A DNA stretch of 64,000 nucleotides from Augochlora pura. Taxonomy: Eukaryota > Arthropoda > Insecta > Hymenoptera > Halictidae. The stretch is taken from the NCBI RefSeq assembly GCF_028453695.1, contig NC_135778.1:38645985-38709984 (forward strand), written 5' to 3'. Below the pieces are notes generated by a model that was not told where the DNA came from, did not search any database, and saw only the letters and a list, made by a program, of their open reading frames with translations. Of this stretch, positions 12,712 through 25,763 are shown piece by piece. The position numbers and the translations under genes are program-made. How positions within the stretch are numbered: the first letter of the stretch is position 1; each line of letters begins with the position of its first letter.

Positions 12712-14227
12712 GAATCTCGCTAGAACAATGTTCAACAGTACGAGCTTGTCAATTTTCGGATCGACATCAATAACCAGGGTTCATAATTGAAAACCGATTC
12801 CATTATTAAGTTCCGTCACGGGAAACTTCAACCCTTATTCACGGGAGCCGAAGCTGAAACTCGCAACATCCTGTTAAACTTCCATTCAAACCGGTCGCTA
12901 CTAATTCCCAAATCAAAGCAATCGTTTAAGGGTAGCCCGCCGAAGATCACCACCGTCAGTTAAATTATTTCCTGCAACAATATCTGCGCAACCATGCAAC
13001 AACAGCGCAGCACCCTTTGTGTCCCGTGAACGTGACGTATGATAATGCCCTATTGTAAGGACTCCGACAATTTTGTCATAAACAATTCACCCGAATGATA
13101 TTCAAAGAAACTAATGAAATATTTTAATTATTAAAAATCAACGGTTTGTCGAATAAATAATATATAGAATCTGTCATATAATGTTAAATTGATGTATATG
13201 AATTGTCGGAGTTTTATCAGATGTAAATGTTTTTATTTATACATTTTTGTAGACTCAAATTAAAGATTATTATTACGAGTTGCGAAAGCTTGATTTTATA
13301 GAGGCCGTTTGTTAATTATTATAAAAATGAGCTACGAGGTTTGGATAATTGTATCTTCTTTTACTGAAAACTGTTCATTTTTGTTTAGAAGCTCAGTGAC
13401 AATTGGTGATAATTTATTGTATTTTTAGGTTATAGAAATTCAGTATTATATTCAGTATTATATATATAATTTCTATATTTCTTCATTTCTATGTTATAAT
13501 TTTCTGTATTTCTATATTATAAAAATTCAGTATTATAGATATAATTTCTATAAAAGTCCTTCTTCAGAGTCTTGGGTTCCATCCTTTATCTCGTGAGAGA
13601 AAGAAAGAAAGAGAAGGGGAGAGAGAGAGACTCATAAAATAGGTTAAACCACCTCCAGTAACAAAAGTACTCTTTACCATGCGCATCTTCCGTCAAAAGC
13701 CGCGCCATAACCTCTAAAAATACTGCGACAACCAGATCTCCAACTATGAACGGAACCATTAACAAACGTTTGTTACATCCGAACCTCTTATCAGAGTCAA
13801 CGCGCGACGATTACAGCCGAAGTTGCGCGCGCGAAAGCGTCGACGTTAGGTCAGCCGATGGAACTCCTAAGTTGACGAAGTCTGATTGCTTCGCGCCGGT
13901 TAAGTACACTCTTCATATTTTATGAGTAATCATGTCTGCCGTCATACCGCGCGTCATGCGCGCTCCTTAGTATTCATGTATGCGTAAAGACGATCACGTA
14001 AACGAGTTGGTAGTTGGTTGGCACGGTTGAAGTTCGGTTAGACAAGCCCCCGCCCGTAAATCTCTGCTCGCTCCGGGGGGGCCCCGGGATTACGTTCGAA
14101 GACTTATTAGACACGGAATTGCTTTCTTATTTGAGATCATCCTTCTTAAGACGGAATTGTCGTCACGCGATTTTGGTCTACTTATGTGGCGCGGTATACT
14201 AACACAGCGACGGTATTGGCGCACCTT
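12712..14227. other. Non-coding stretch with simple repeats
   Basis: Contains a repeated 'ttcagtattatatatataatttctat' type segment at about 13,435-13,552 and a purine run (GAGA/GAAA) at about 13,593-13,631. The rest shows no supported gene. Confidence 0.5.
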
Positions 14228-15384
14228 TTAACCCTTTCGCGACGAGTGCCGTATACGGCAGTAAAAGCGAGTAAAATAATTGTCGCCAGTATTTTGACGT
14301 TAAATGTTCCACTATACTGCGTTTAAGAGAAAAAAGTCGTACGCTCGATTTTTATCAAAGCTTATCCAATTCAAACATATCAAATTATTCTACGTAGTCG
14401 AAAATTGGTTTCTCATTGCTGAAAATTTTCATAAATTAAATTGACAATAAAATTAGTACAAAAGCTTCAATATCCTAGTTAAAAATATAACAGATTTGTG
14501 GCGTTTCAAATATAGAACTGCAAAGCTGTCCAAGAATGTCACTTTGTTGCACCTACTTTGAAATCTTCATTTATCGAACCAATAAACATAGCATACTTTT
14601 TTATTCCAGCATTCGGTTATCCTTTTTACGGCTTCCCGTGCCTTTATTCTTTCGCCGTCGTCGAGAGAGACCGAGCGCCACAATATAACAGGTTATATGC
14701 ATATGGTGGAGACCGATCGTAAACGGTTGGGACGTTAAAAATTTTAGCACGGCTATCGCGTTTATGCAACGGTCGACCAAATAGGCGATCGCAGTCCACG
14801 CGTTTCTTATACAGGAATCTAAATGGCCGAGTTACGGGTTCTACAAAGCAGCGATACTTCAAGTAGGGGAGTGGGGTTACTATGAAGGAGACACTTTCTT
14901 TTATTACCATATGAAAAAGAGAACTAGGATACCATTGTACTTTCACTTGGTATCATTGGAAAAGAAGACTGCAGTAATGGATCCTACTCTTGCACACTTT
15001 TCATGGATAAGTTGGACGAAATGTAATTTTTAATCATATAAGTCCGCAAGAGAAAGAACCTTGAAAATTTGTACTATTCTGTACATCTGAATTAAATATA
15101 ATCATTGTTATAATATTATATAATCAATTTAATTTTATTTATGAATTTAAGAAATTTGAAAATGATGTATTCGTCCTATGTATATTACAGACAATAATTG
15201 TTCTTATTTTATTTTTTATTCCACAATTGTAATTCTTGTCCTTTTAATTCTAAATAAATTAAAGACAATGTTTATTCCTTTTATTTTTATTTAGATACAG
15301 ACGAAATTAATACTATTCATATTTAATAGATCTTACACGAAATCTGTTACGAGTCTGACTCGTTATTATGGCGTAAGAGGTTAA
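14228..15384. mobile_element. Possible TTAA-ended element, about 1.16 kb (family B-like)
   Basis: The left end TTAACCCTTTCGCGACGAG is followed by the perfect 14-bp palindrome TGCCGTATACGGCA at 14,247-14,260. The right end, near 15,346-15,384, reads ACGAGTCTGACTCG...GGTTAA, giving the family B dyad next to a TTAA terminus. The ends resemble each other only weakly, so the two termini might belong to different insertions. The 100-codon minus-strand frame at 14,644-14,946 inside it has no recognisable similarity to a transposase. Confidence 0.4.
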
Positions 15385-18300
15385 GGATCATTTACTGTAT
15401 ATTTTGTCATAAAGTTACACGTACTCAACTATACCCACCTTTTAACCTAGTACCTTCGTTCTCATGAGATTCCACCAATCACCAAACACCTTCGTTTCTC
15501 CTTTTATTTACATCGATCCAATCGATGATAACCTATCTTCATCCCGATCTCGATCATTCGCTAGAGTGTTTCTCGCTCGCGCGATCCCGTAATCGCGTGG
15601 AACAAATGAAATTTCAAATGGCTGGAGGACCACGCGGGATCGAACTGACGAGGCCTCTCGACTCGGTGCTACCCCCCCCGTTTTCCCAAGTGGACGATGA
15701 TGCGCCGAGAGACGAAGTTAAACTTGACCAGAGCCTATTGGCACGAATACACGCGCCCGCGCGCGCGAGCGAGATCGGCGCGTGACGCATCGAGCGTATG
15801 CCGTGAACCGATGTCGAGCACGACGCCGAGAGGATTATGTCCTGTTGCAGAAATGGCTGTGTTGCAGCGAACGGAGAGAAACCGAGGACCCAGCGCAGCC
15901 GTAGGTGGGCCGTTGACCCGTTCCCGCGGCAGTCGAGTGTTTTGCCCCGGCTCGCGGCCGATATGTTTCATGCAAATGCGGCCTGATACAGTAATGCCGA
16001 TGACGACCGCCGAAATAGTTTTCCGATATGATCGTGTGTCGGCATTTTTGCGGGCGAAAATCTCTATCTCTTTCTATCAGGATTTTATTGTGGAATACGC
16101 GAAATTAAGAAGTGATTAAAAAGAACGAATATTTGAACTTAACGTAATCCACAATAGAAATACTAATATTTATACGCACAAGATCGAACCACGTGTTGCG
16201 CGGACGACTGCTGACTCAAGAAGAAGGAAGAATCGCATTTAGGGAACAAAAGACTCGCTACAACTTATCAGCGCACGCGCATTCTAATTATACAGCGGCA
16301 CGGGCTAGTGCTACCCAAAAATAACTAGATGGAGCTGATTACACTAGAAATTAACCTATTTCTAATACTTTTTTTCGTCGTCGTCCTCTCTCTTTCTCTC
16401 TTTCTCCCTCCCCCTCTCTCTCTCTCCCTTTGAAACATGATCACCGGCCAAGTGGACACGGCCACTCGGACAGAAAATTATTATCCATCGGAAAAAGTAA
16501 AATGACCGGGCCGCTTAAAATCACCATCCGGGTTGGCACACGATGCTCGACATTCGAGGGATTCTAGCAGTGTGATATTGACGCCGAACCCGCATTCTGC
16601 GAATTGACACCGATTAATCGTCGATGGAATTTGAAAGCTCGACACGATTTGTTCGGCTCGCGTTATTAGAGGAGATATTTAGTAATACTATCTGGGAATT
16701 GAAATATCTACGGGATTGTCGAGTACGTTTTGATTGGTTGGATTTTGTACGGTATGTGTTCGTTTGATATTTTTAATTTAAGTCGATTCTTTTTTAATTT
16801 TTAGAATATGTTAGTGTTTTAGTGGTGGCAGTGTGTTGGCTGATCGAAGCGTAAGTATTATCTACAGGGTGTACAAAGTTAATAGTAATCGGTTTTAGTA
16901 ACTTTTTATTGAACACATATGATATTTGTAGCTTTGTTTAAGAGTTATTAATGAAATATAGCGAATAATCAAAGGCGAGAATATAAAATATTCTGAGTCA
17001 TAACCTGACCTAACCTGACATAAAACATGGCGGATACAGCCCGAGTATTCGGACCATGCACCTCATAAGCGCGGCGCAAGTAGCATCGTCAACCTGGACC
17101 CCCGCCTGAAACGTATAGGACCGGAGAGTGTACCAGTATATTCGACCTAATCAAAGTTTAATCTGTCCGGCCTACTAGATCGACGACGTGTTTACATCCA
17201 AAGGTACATACCGCTATATTGAGGGTATATAGAACTGGCCTACGCTCGAGAGAGGTCTTCTGGTAATGGAAATTGCATCGAGGCTCGATGGATGGAGGAG
17301 ATCCTTTGGAATTGCGACGACACGGAGTATACGCGCGCGCACTGGCGTCAAGATATTTTCACCGGAGTCGAAGGAGGATCGGAGGATGTCATTTAGAGTC
17401 ATAAGAGTCATAGCGCGGCGTCCTAGAGTCGGTCATTCCTCACAGTTTTGTATAGCCTGTGGGTTCCAGAGAAAGAGCGCTTTAGGTTAACATATATTCG
17501 CTCGCCTATTTTTTGCATCGCCGAGCACAAAATGCTGGCATTTATTGACACTTGACTGTGACATAACCTTAAAATAATCTTAACATAATCTTAATTATTT
17601 TGACGCATTTTCAGCGTATAAATATATGCTGAAATACAAAATCTGTCATAAATATATAAAACGATAAGTATAATGTATAATAAATGTATCATGAATACGT
17701 GAGATGTAATTAGAATAAGCGACGAACCGGGCTTTTAATTTAGGAAATGCGTCAACAGGAATTACAATTCGTATTTTGTTTTAATACAGAAATGGACGGT
17801 GAGTAATCCATGAGTACGTACGGTTACATTGTGCGTGTTGCCAAGTTATTTCGCTTCGGTAATTGAAGGAAAATAGGATTTGCAAATTCTGTTGATACTT
17901 TCTGCGGTACAGAGATTTTCTGTATCATACGTCGTGCAGTTAAATAATCTTCTATATTTTCCGTTTTGTAAATAAAATAAAATATGCGTTCCAACAAATT
18001 GGAAACGTTTTAAACGCTTTTTAACGCGAGATTTCATCTACGCAGCAATTTTATTAAAAAATTAATCAGGTTTTTAGTTCTTTCTTTTGATACCTAAAGA
18101 AGTTTCATAAATGCTTAGCTGATCAAACAATAACAGATTATTTGTTGAAAGTTAAAAATGGAGGAACAAATATGTATTTTACACGCAAATGATTCAACTT
18201 TTTAAATCAATAAGTCATTTAATAAAATACGTAACATTTTACACGATTCTAAACTGAACATTAATAATAATAATAATTAAATAAAATTAGGACTCGCTTA

Positions 18301-19782
18301 TACTTTCGTCGTGTGGTGGTGCATAGTCACATTCTATTAGATCATTTTCTCACCGTAGTTAGTCAGTATCAGAATAATTCTTCTCCAAATTGTTTATTAT
18401 TTTTTTCCACTAATATACTGCTTCATAAAAGTTTGTTCATAGTTCCTAGGTAATGTCATGGGAATATATTTCGGCCGATGAAACGCGATCAAAATAGAAT
18501 TCCGATTTTCTAACTGCATCGTAGCACGGAATAACGTTGCCTCTATTGCGTTTTTTCCCCCAGATTAATTGCGAAATATTTCCCCGCGATGCGAGACCAT
18601 CGAAAATAGAGGAGCGTCGATAAATATAAACGTCGCGTGATTTTATAAACGAAAATATTGTTACGGTCGAACAACGATACGGAGAACGTAAAAAGGAAAA
18701 CAACTGAAAATTAAGCTAACGTGACTCGCGTATTTAGTGGCAATTTTTGTGTAATATACATGACGTGAAAATATTATAGATACATATATGAAAATGTTAT
18801 AATGTTATAAAATATACTCAGTCTTCTAAAAATATATTTAAACTATACGAAATTAATACTAGAAAATGATTTATCTCGGTACGCCTAGATATGCGCTACA
18901 TAACATTTTACAACAAAAATAAAATAAAAAGCAGCTTTACGTAATCAATTATTTTTATATGTTATTTAATGTTAAAAGATGCTATGAAAAATTTTAAAAG
19001 ACGAAATATACTAAAAGGATTATAATAAATACCTTATAAGTCATTTTGAGACCATCTTTGATCTAGCGCTAATCACAGCCTTTTTTTTTGTTAACATGGC
19101 CGGCGCCGGATTTGTTGACGGAACAAAATCGTATTAACGGAGGACCGTCTAGCGGAATAGACATCGGCTCCGGGCCGGATCAGCAGCATCCAAGTCGGCG
19201 CTACGCGGTCTCTCACCTGGTAATTATTTAACGGGGTCGGTTCTGCCCGTTGCGCGTTACCCTTTACCGCGGCTTATCTGGAGAACGATCGATTATTCTG
19301 CTCCGCCGTGTATACCGTTGAGCGTAAAATTTTCTTCGGCGCCCGGAACTTCCGCGTAAGCTGCCAGCTCCCCCCGCGCGCGAAGTCGAATGTAATTATG
19401 AAGTTCGTCCCGCGGTGGATAAGCCCGATCATTGGAATCGATGATTTACGTGTACGCGGCAGGAGGAGGGGGGTGGCGCATCGCTTGGCAACGTTATTAC
19501 GCGTCGGCGTTCGCGATTTTCGAATTTCGGCGGTTGTTAATTCGTGCTAGATTAAACGAACGAGCAATTTGTTAATGCGTTTAAACTATAAGTGGGTCGC
19601 GTTTCACGGGTGAACCACGTACGGAAACCCCTTTTATCGATAGACGCTCGATTCGATTAGCGGCACGATTTCTGGCCGAGACTTTTCCGAACAATGCCAG
19701 CTTAAAGAACAAATGGAATCGTTAACCTGTTAACCGGACAATTTACTTTTCTTTCGCTTGTTTCTCAATGGAAAATTTTTCT
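15385..19782. other. Non-coding stretch, no gene seen
   Basis: CpG-rich blocks at 15,520-16,060 and 19,090-19,560 alternate with AT-rich DNA at 17,500-19,080. A CT run lies at about 16,384-16,431, a CAGGGTGTACAAA motif at 16,865-16,877, and TAACCTGACCTAACCTGACA at about 17,000-17,021. No exon-like frame was recognised. Confidence 0.5.
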
Positions 19783-19917
19783 TCCATTTAATGAGAATTT
19801 CTTGATCTTTTCTTTTTAGTGAGAATTTCTTTATTTTTTATTTTTAGTGAGAATTTCTTTCGTGTTTTCTTTTTAATTAGAATTTCTTCATTTTTTCTAT
19901 TTAGCGAGAATTTATGT
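19783..19917. repeat. Tandem repeat, about 4 units of a GAGAATTTCTT...TTTTTAGT segment
   Basis: The word gagaatttctt recurs at roughly 30-36 bp spacing between T-rich spacers. AT-rich, non-coding. Confidence 0.7.
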
Positions 19918-20375
19918 TATTAAAAAAGGAGCTTCCCAGTTATTGATCCTTTATTCTGACAAAATATTTTATGACACGTTTAGAGAATAATTGAATATAT
20001 TGTACTTGACGCATAATACTTCCGGTAATTTGTTGCACCGCCATGTTACAACACAACTTTTAATAGAATTATCGGTTCTCGCCCGAACGAATCTTGTATA
20101 GAGACGCTTCCTCTTTGATGACGATGAAATACGGTCCGCGATGATTTTAAACAGGAAACAGTGTCGGCAAAGTATCCATCGGTGGCGGCCGTTTAGTGTT
20201 ATCCGGCGAACCGTATAATTGATTAACCGGTTACACTATTAATGGCGGTGTCATCGATTGTCTCCCTCGGCGCCGTTATAATCTATCCTAATGAAACGGT
20301 TCGTCGATGACCTGCCGCGGCGTGATCTGGTCGTTAACCTCCGATGAGAAAAGCAACATCCAAAATCGGAACGTT

Positions 20376-20590
20376 TTAATAGAATTAGAATTAGTTCTAA
20401 TAGAATTAGAAATGAAATTAAATTAACTTTTAAGATAAAATTATCACATTTACTTTAAAAGAAAATTATTACGTTAATTGTAAAATAAAATTATCACATT
20501 GACTGTAAAAGTAAATTATTACGTTAATTGTAAAATAAAATTATCACACTGACTGTAAAATAAAATTATTACATTAATTCTAAAAGAAAA
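20376..20590. repeat. AT-rich tandem repeat with alternating AAATTATCACATT / AAATTATTACGTT units
   Basis: Two related units of about 27 bp alternate (aaaattatcacattgactg, then aaattattacgttaattg), giving a higher-order period of about 54 bp repeated about three times. Confidence 0.75.
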
Positions 20591-20641
20591 CAGAGGTAAT
20601 GTAAAAATGTATTTTTAAATATATTCTGCTTTTCCTTTGAA

Positions 20642-21056
20642 TTAACCCTTTGCACTATAGCGTCTTTCAGAGCTACTTCGATTACGACTGTATCGTCCTT
20701 AATTATTCCCAGATTTCGATGACAGGTGATTCAAATTTTCTTTCGATTCAACCATTTGCACTCGAGTGGCGACTCTGCGGCGTCATTAAAATTTTTCTAA
20801 CACGTTCAAAAATGATTTTTATATCGCTAAAGCATAGATTTGAAAAATTGTTGAAAGTGTTAAAAAATTGTTGAAAAATTGTTATACGAGTCCAGAGACT
20901 CGATTTGAATCTAAAAAATTATTTTAGTTTTGCAGTTCAAATGGTTTCTCAAGTGCAAAGGGTTAATAGAAGCGATCGGCAATCATATTTATCGAATCGT
21001 GCACAAAACGTTCGTTTGATTCGTCTGACTCGTTGTTATATGGCAAAGGGTTAAAG
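20642..21056 (+). mobile_element. Family B TTAA element interrupted by a nested family A element
   Basis: The outer element runs from TTAACCCTTTGCACTATAG to ...CTGACTCGTTGTTATATGGC then AAAGGGTTAA. Its body matches the copy at 39,154-39,360: attttctttcga at the centre, then aatagaa, then a TTTAT-GAATCGTGC block. The central match is split here by the 20,747-20,966 insertion. No coding capacity is seen. The TTAA ends fit the piggyBac superfamily, known for duplicating TTAA target sites. Confidence 0.7.
20747..20966 (+). mobile_element. Family A TTAA element, about 212 bp, nested in a family B copy
   Basis: The left end is TTCA (a decayed TTAA) followed by ACCATTTGCACTCGAGTGG; the right end is CAAGTGCAAAGGG then TTAA at 20,963-20,966. 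After the left end comes GGCGACTCTGCGGCGTCATT and a TTCTAACACGTTC block shared with the copies at 23,829 and 40,213. The interior is AT-rich with local AAATTGTTG repeats. It has no ORF, so it is a MITE-type non-autonomous element. The uninterrupted host sequence at about 39,270 has a single TTAA at the same point. Confidence 0.8.
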
Positions 21057-21299
21057 GTAATTTTTCTTACCAAATTCTCCTCCCGTTGAGTGATCGGGAA
21101 CGGTTTGTTTGCTCGATCGAACCGGGTCAAACGAGCGGATGTAACAAGTCACGAGACAGATCGGTTTCGCCCTCCGGAGAATATGAATCACCGAGAATCT
21201 TACAAATACAGGAACAGGGATTAGGTTTCACCGTTCCCCTGTGGGTATTTCACGGTTCCCGGCTCGGCTCCGCTGTTCGCGCGAACCAATTTTCCTTCG

Positions 21300-21675
21300 T
21301 TAACCCACCTTGCCGTACTTTGACGAGTCCGACTCGTGATTATGATTTCTAACAATAAACTGTTCGTCTTTTTAAGTGAAAATAAAATTCTGTCTTCTCG
21401 CCGCTAATATTTAAGCGCTGAAGTAATTGTGAGCCTATTAAAAATATTAATTTTATTTCTCCTCTAAGAAATTATTCCAATCGAAAATTATTTAATCAAT
21501 ATAGTCAATATAGTCATAAAGTATAATATTTTATATTGTGTTATAGTAACAAGTTACATCTGATAGACTTGTATTTCATACATTATTTGATTATCCCAAC
21601 ACACATAAAATAACAATAAAAATAAAACGAAATGGAAATCAAAGCAGGGTTAAAATTCCCTCGAATTTAAAGGGT
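21300..21675 (+). mobile_element. Family B TTAA element, about 0.37 kb
   Basis: The left end TTAACCCACCTTGCCGTAC is followed by the dyad CGAGTCCGACTCG. The interior (ctaacaataaactgttc, taatatttaagc) aligns by eye with the copy at 33,199-33,437. The right end is less clear, with AAAGGGTTGAA near 21,665-21,675. Non-coding. Confidence 0.6.
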
Positions 21676-22578
21676 TGAAAGAACGTAGACCCTTCCCTTC
21701 CATCCGATCACAAAGGAAGAATGTTCAGAACGAAGATTACGCACGGAATCTTGACAATGTCGCTCCGTTTCGAGAGCACCGTCGAGTGACGACAGCGAAA
21801 CAGCGTGTGCGTTCTTGCGCGACAGACTAAACTTAAGGATAGAGCAAATTTAAACAAACTTCTACGCAAAGAGCGCCCGTATATATAGTGTATCGGGTGG
21901 GGGGGTCCGTTTGCTCTGGCCAAAGGTACACACGTAGAGCAGCGTCGCGCTGGTTCCAGTCGCTGATCATCGACACGACGCGATTCAGCGGTAGTTATTG
22001 CAGCTCCCTTGGGCATCGGATAACTTCGAACCAAGGCTGAGGCGAAGGTCCAGGTCGCCGAGGATCGAGGGGTCGTGGGGGGGAGAGGGGGCTCCCTCGG
22101 TTTAACCTGTCCAGCCCCGGAACGACCCAGAGAACACTCTCGGACAAATACGCGGACATCTCGTAAACTTTTCGGAACTTCCCCCCCCCCCCCGGGTTAA
22201 ACTCCCGTCCGATGGTCAACTTCGACGTCCAGGCTGCTCTGCCCGGCCAGGTGGAACTCTACGACCGGCGCGTGTTAAGCGGGGAAGAAAGGGCCGTCAT
22301 TCGGTAACAGAAGGAAATTGAAGTAAGTACTCTTGTATACAGGGGGAAGGGCTACGGCTACCGAAACTTCGGGCGACTGAATTCCGACGGCACGGACCTA
22401 ATTGGTAGTACCCACAGAAGCTGGTTTCTTAAGGAATTGTCGGCGACGTGGGTCGAATGCAACAGCTCCGGGCTACGGGGACAATAACTGTGTCGCGATC
22501 GCGGTGGAAAATATCGTTGGTTAACTATTATTATCTCGACGAGAATGGTTTTATTTAGTCGGGAGTGGAGGTTGGATT
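21676..22578. other. Non-coding stretch with a CpG-rich block
   Basis: A GC-rich block at 21,890-22,500 includes G and C homopolymer runs (about 22,182-22,194). Frames of 74-108 codons on the minus strand have no recognisable domain. No gene is supported. Confidence 0.45.
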
Positions 22579-23040
22579 TTAACCCTTTGAACTAGAAGAC
22601 GTTTGAACAGCAAATCTAAAATCATTTCTCTAACTTCTAATATTTCCATTTTATTTAAGAAAGTGCATTTTATTTCCCTTCGTTGCTTACAATTATTAAT
22701 GATTTAACTTTTATCGAGTTTTATGAAATATTGAATTAATTCTAGTAGATCGTTGCTTAGTTACCTAATATTTCTAGCACTTTTTAGAGAAAATACATTT
22801 TCAATTTCACAGTTTTTATATAATAAAGTTTGTAAAATTTGTATTTGTATTTTATAGGCGACTAAAATTTCTTTTTTTTGTTCACAATTATTAATAACTT
22901 TGATCAAGTTTTACGAAACATTAAATCAATTCCAGTGGATCATTGCGTGGTTGCCTAATATTTTTAGCAATTTTTATAGAAAATATGTTTTGAATTTCAC
23001 ACTCTTTATTGTATAATAGAGGGTTCAAGCTTTAAAAGAA
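22579..23040 (+). mobile_element. Family A-like TTAA terminus with an internal 195-bp duplication
   Basis: It begins TTAACCCTTTGAACTAGAAG and continues with GCAAATCTAAAATCATTTCT, words shared with other family A copies. Inside, a segment of about 160 bp is repeated with a 195-bp offset (acaattattaat at 22,689 and again at 22,884), diverged by many substitutions. The right end was not located, so the end coordinate is approximate. Confidence 0.45.
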
Positions 23041-23828
23041 ATTCAGCGTTGGTAATTATATTACTTCTTTTCATGGAATAATAGTGATTGAAACGTCGAC
23101 AATAAAACCTCGACATAAGGATCCCAGGAACGTTCATTGCTTCATTTCCAGCGCGTATCTCCTGATGGAATTATTAAATCATCGGAACATTTAACCGGGC
23201 GTAGTTATGAAAGGATTCGCGGGTTCAATGCTCGTTCGCTTAATCATTTACCGTCGCTTAAACCGCAAGAAAAGCGACCTTCTCCCGTTCTCCTCGTCTC
23301 GCCGGGAGAAGTCATTAATAAATCCTTGGATCCAACAACCTTTTCAATTACCCCCCCACTCCCCACCGTTACCGTCGGCGAATTTCCCAATTACGTTAAG
23401 CGATCCGGGATGACGGAGAGTTCGCTAAATTTCCATCGGCCGGCAATCAGTAATTCGCCGGGACAGTTCGTCAAGAAAAAAAGAATCGGGTAAACACAAT
23501 TATCAGCTGAAAATTCCGCCGACGAAGAGAAGAAGGCGGGTGGTGTGCCTCGTCTCGGATCTTTTTACGGGGCGGGAGGGGGGCGGTCGGCGTCGACAGA
23601 TTTCATAGTAAAAGTTCGACGTAGGGGCGGGGGTTGGATAATTCGACTAACAGCTTCCCAACAGAGCGGGGATGCCGCGGGAACGGCGCCAAACCAGAAA
23701 CCTCCGGCAGATCCGCGGGGCAAGATTACAAGGAGATCTAATAACCGTGGAACACTCTTCGGCCACGTTGCCTCTGTCTCCGGTCACGCGTTCACGGAGA
23801 TTTACGCGGCGATGGGAAACTTTGGAAG
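23041..23828. other. Non-coding stretch, no gene seen
   Basis: Moderately GC-rich, with frames up to 118 codons that overlap one another and carry no recognisable domain. Confidence 0.45.
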
Positions 23829-24000
23829 TTAACCCTTTGGGCTCGTGTGGCGACTCTGAGGGACCACTAAAATTTTTCTATCACGTTCCAAAATAATTTT
23901 TGTATCACGTTACAAAATAATTTTTATATCACGTTACAAAATAATTTTTATATCACGTTACAAAATAATTTTTATATCACGTTCCAAAATAATTTTTATA
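23829..24000 (+). mobile_element. Family A terminus with a 24-bp tandem array
   Basis: The end TTAACCCTTTGGGCTCGTG continues GGCGACTCTGAGGGACCAC, the family A subterminal block. The segment TATCACGTTCCAAAATAATT, homologous to a single-copy stretch in the 20,747 element, is then amplified. TCACGTT words start at 23,881, 23,905, 23,929, 23,953 and 23,977, an exact 24-bp period. The opposite terminus was not found. Confidence 0.7.
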
Positions 24001-25763
24001 CTAACAAAGTTTAGATTTATAAAATTGTTAACAATAAATATATATAAAATACACTTTATTTCAGGGTAACAATTTCAGGGTATAAAGTTAAAATTGTATA
24101 AGTAAAAAGGTTATGGAAACGACTTGACAATTTTTAATAAAAGACGTTTGTAAATATAACCCTATATTTCAGGGTACTTGTGATAAGTTTGTCTGACCGA
24201 ATATCTCAGTAGAACCACAAAATTCCTATTTCCAACGAATGAATCACGAAATAGTTCGGCGTCTCTTTAAATTCATCAAGGATCCGCGAACGAGACCGCC
24301 CTCCCACGGCAAAAAGTGGCAACGCGATTCCGATCTTTTATTATTTCGCATGTTACCGCAAACAGGAACCGCTGCTACGCCGATCCGTACCGAACCCACC
24401 GCTCCCCCACTCTTTGGCAATTAATCATTGTCAACCGCGATTCGTTTCCTGTCCCCGCCCAGCTCACTAAATTCGGACCAGACACTGTCAATGAAAACCG
24501 AATTGACGACCGGCCGGTATAACTTTGACTCCCGGCGCTCTGCCGGCGATTAATGGATCGGTCGCTTCATTTTCAGATTTGTCGAATAAACCGAACCTGC
24601 CCCGCCTTCCCTCCCCTCTCCTCCCCTCCCCCCTTCGCTTTAAATCTTTTCGAAGTGACCGGCGAACAAGGAAAGTTGAAAGGGCCGGAAAAAGTCTATG
24701 CGTCCCCCGTTTTATCGAACATACTTTACAAACAAATATACGATCAAAATGTTGACATAACCTTTGACAATTTTTTTTGTTGAGAATTTATGACAAAGAT
24801 AGAAAATAGTATTCAATCCTTTAGGGTTGTATCAAGTTTATACATAGACGCCATGCTGGCCGGAATTGCAAGAATTTTCTCTGAACGAACAGTGACACAT
24901 AACCTGAAAAATTAAAAAGGCGAAGCAAAATTTACTCTTTTTTAAAGTTTAGATGTAAAACATTAACACGTTTTAATTTTGTGTAAAAATTAAAACAATA
25001 AAAAGGATAATAAATATTATAACTAAATAATGGTTAATAACACAAGTAAATACAAATAATTCTTTACCTGAAAAAAAGGTACAGTAAAGGTACAGTACTA
25101 AAGTACAGTAAATTCCATTTCCTTCGTCCTTCACCTAAATCACAAATTATACATCACTATAACATTAATAAGTATTTATATACTTGAAATATTTCAACCA
25201 AAACTGCACTCAAAAATTAAAGATAATTAAAAATATTTTCTTTTTCATCGACATAGCAACATCGTTATTCTTACAAGAAATTTAATATACTTAAGTCACA
25301 GTAATTGGTCACCGCACAATAAGTCACCCCTTTGCCATCCTATTTTTGTTCTTCTGTCTACGTATTTCCATGTTGAACCGCATTTTCGGGCGTAGAGGGA
25401 GTTCAAGCAGTTGAGGAAGTTATTGAGGAGCAATGAACTGGAACGTGAACAGGCTCCCGCTATATTAACTGGAACACCACCAGAGGCAACACGCACACAC
25501 CAGTATCGGTGTGTCTTTGACCCCCACCCCTCTATGAAGCTAGTTGCAAATGCTTGCGAAACGATGGAAAGTAATTCCACCAGGGCATATGGCACATGTA
25601 ACGAAAATCTCGACGATCATCGTCAATTTACTGACGGAGTTCTGGAATCATTACTTTGCTATAGATCATTGGAAGAAGAAGATATGAAGCCGTTATTATT
25701 AACTCTTTCGTTACGGCAGTCGGCTCTATAGAGAGTAACGTCATCGAACAGGTAATTTGCTGT
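24001..25763. other. Non-coding stretch, no gene seen
   Basis: Moderately GC-rich at 24,240-24,720 and AT-rich elsewhere. GACATAACCTTTGAC near 24,755-24,770 belongs to the dispersed AACCTTGACATAACCT group. A 106-codon frame at 25,411-25,731 has no recognisable domain and is treated as chance. Confidence 0.45.
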
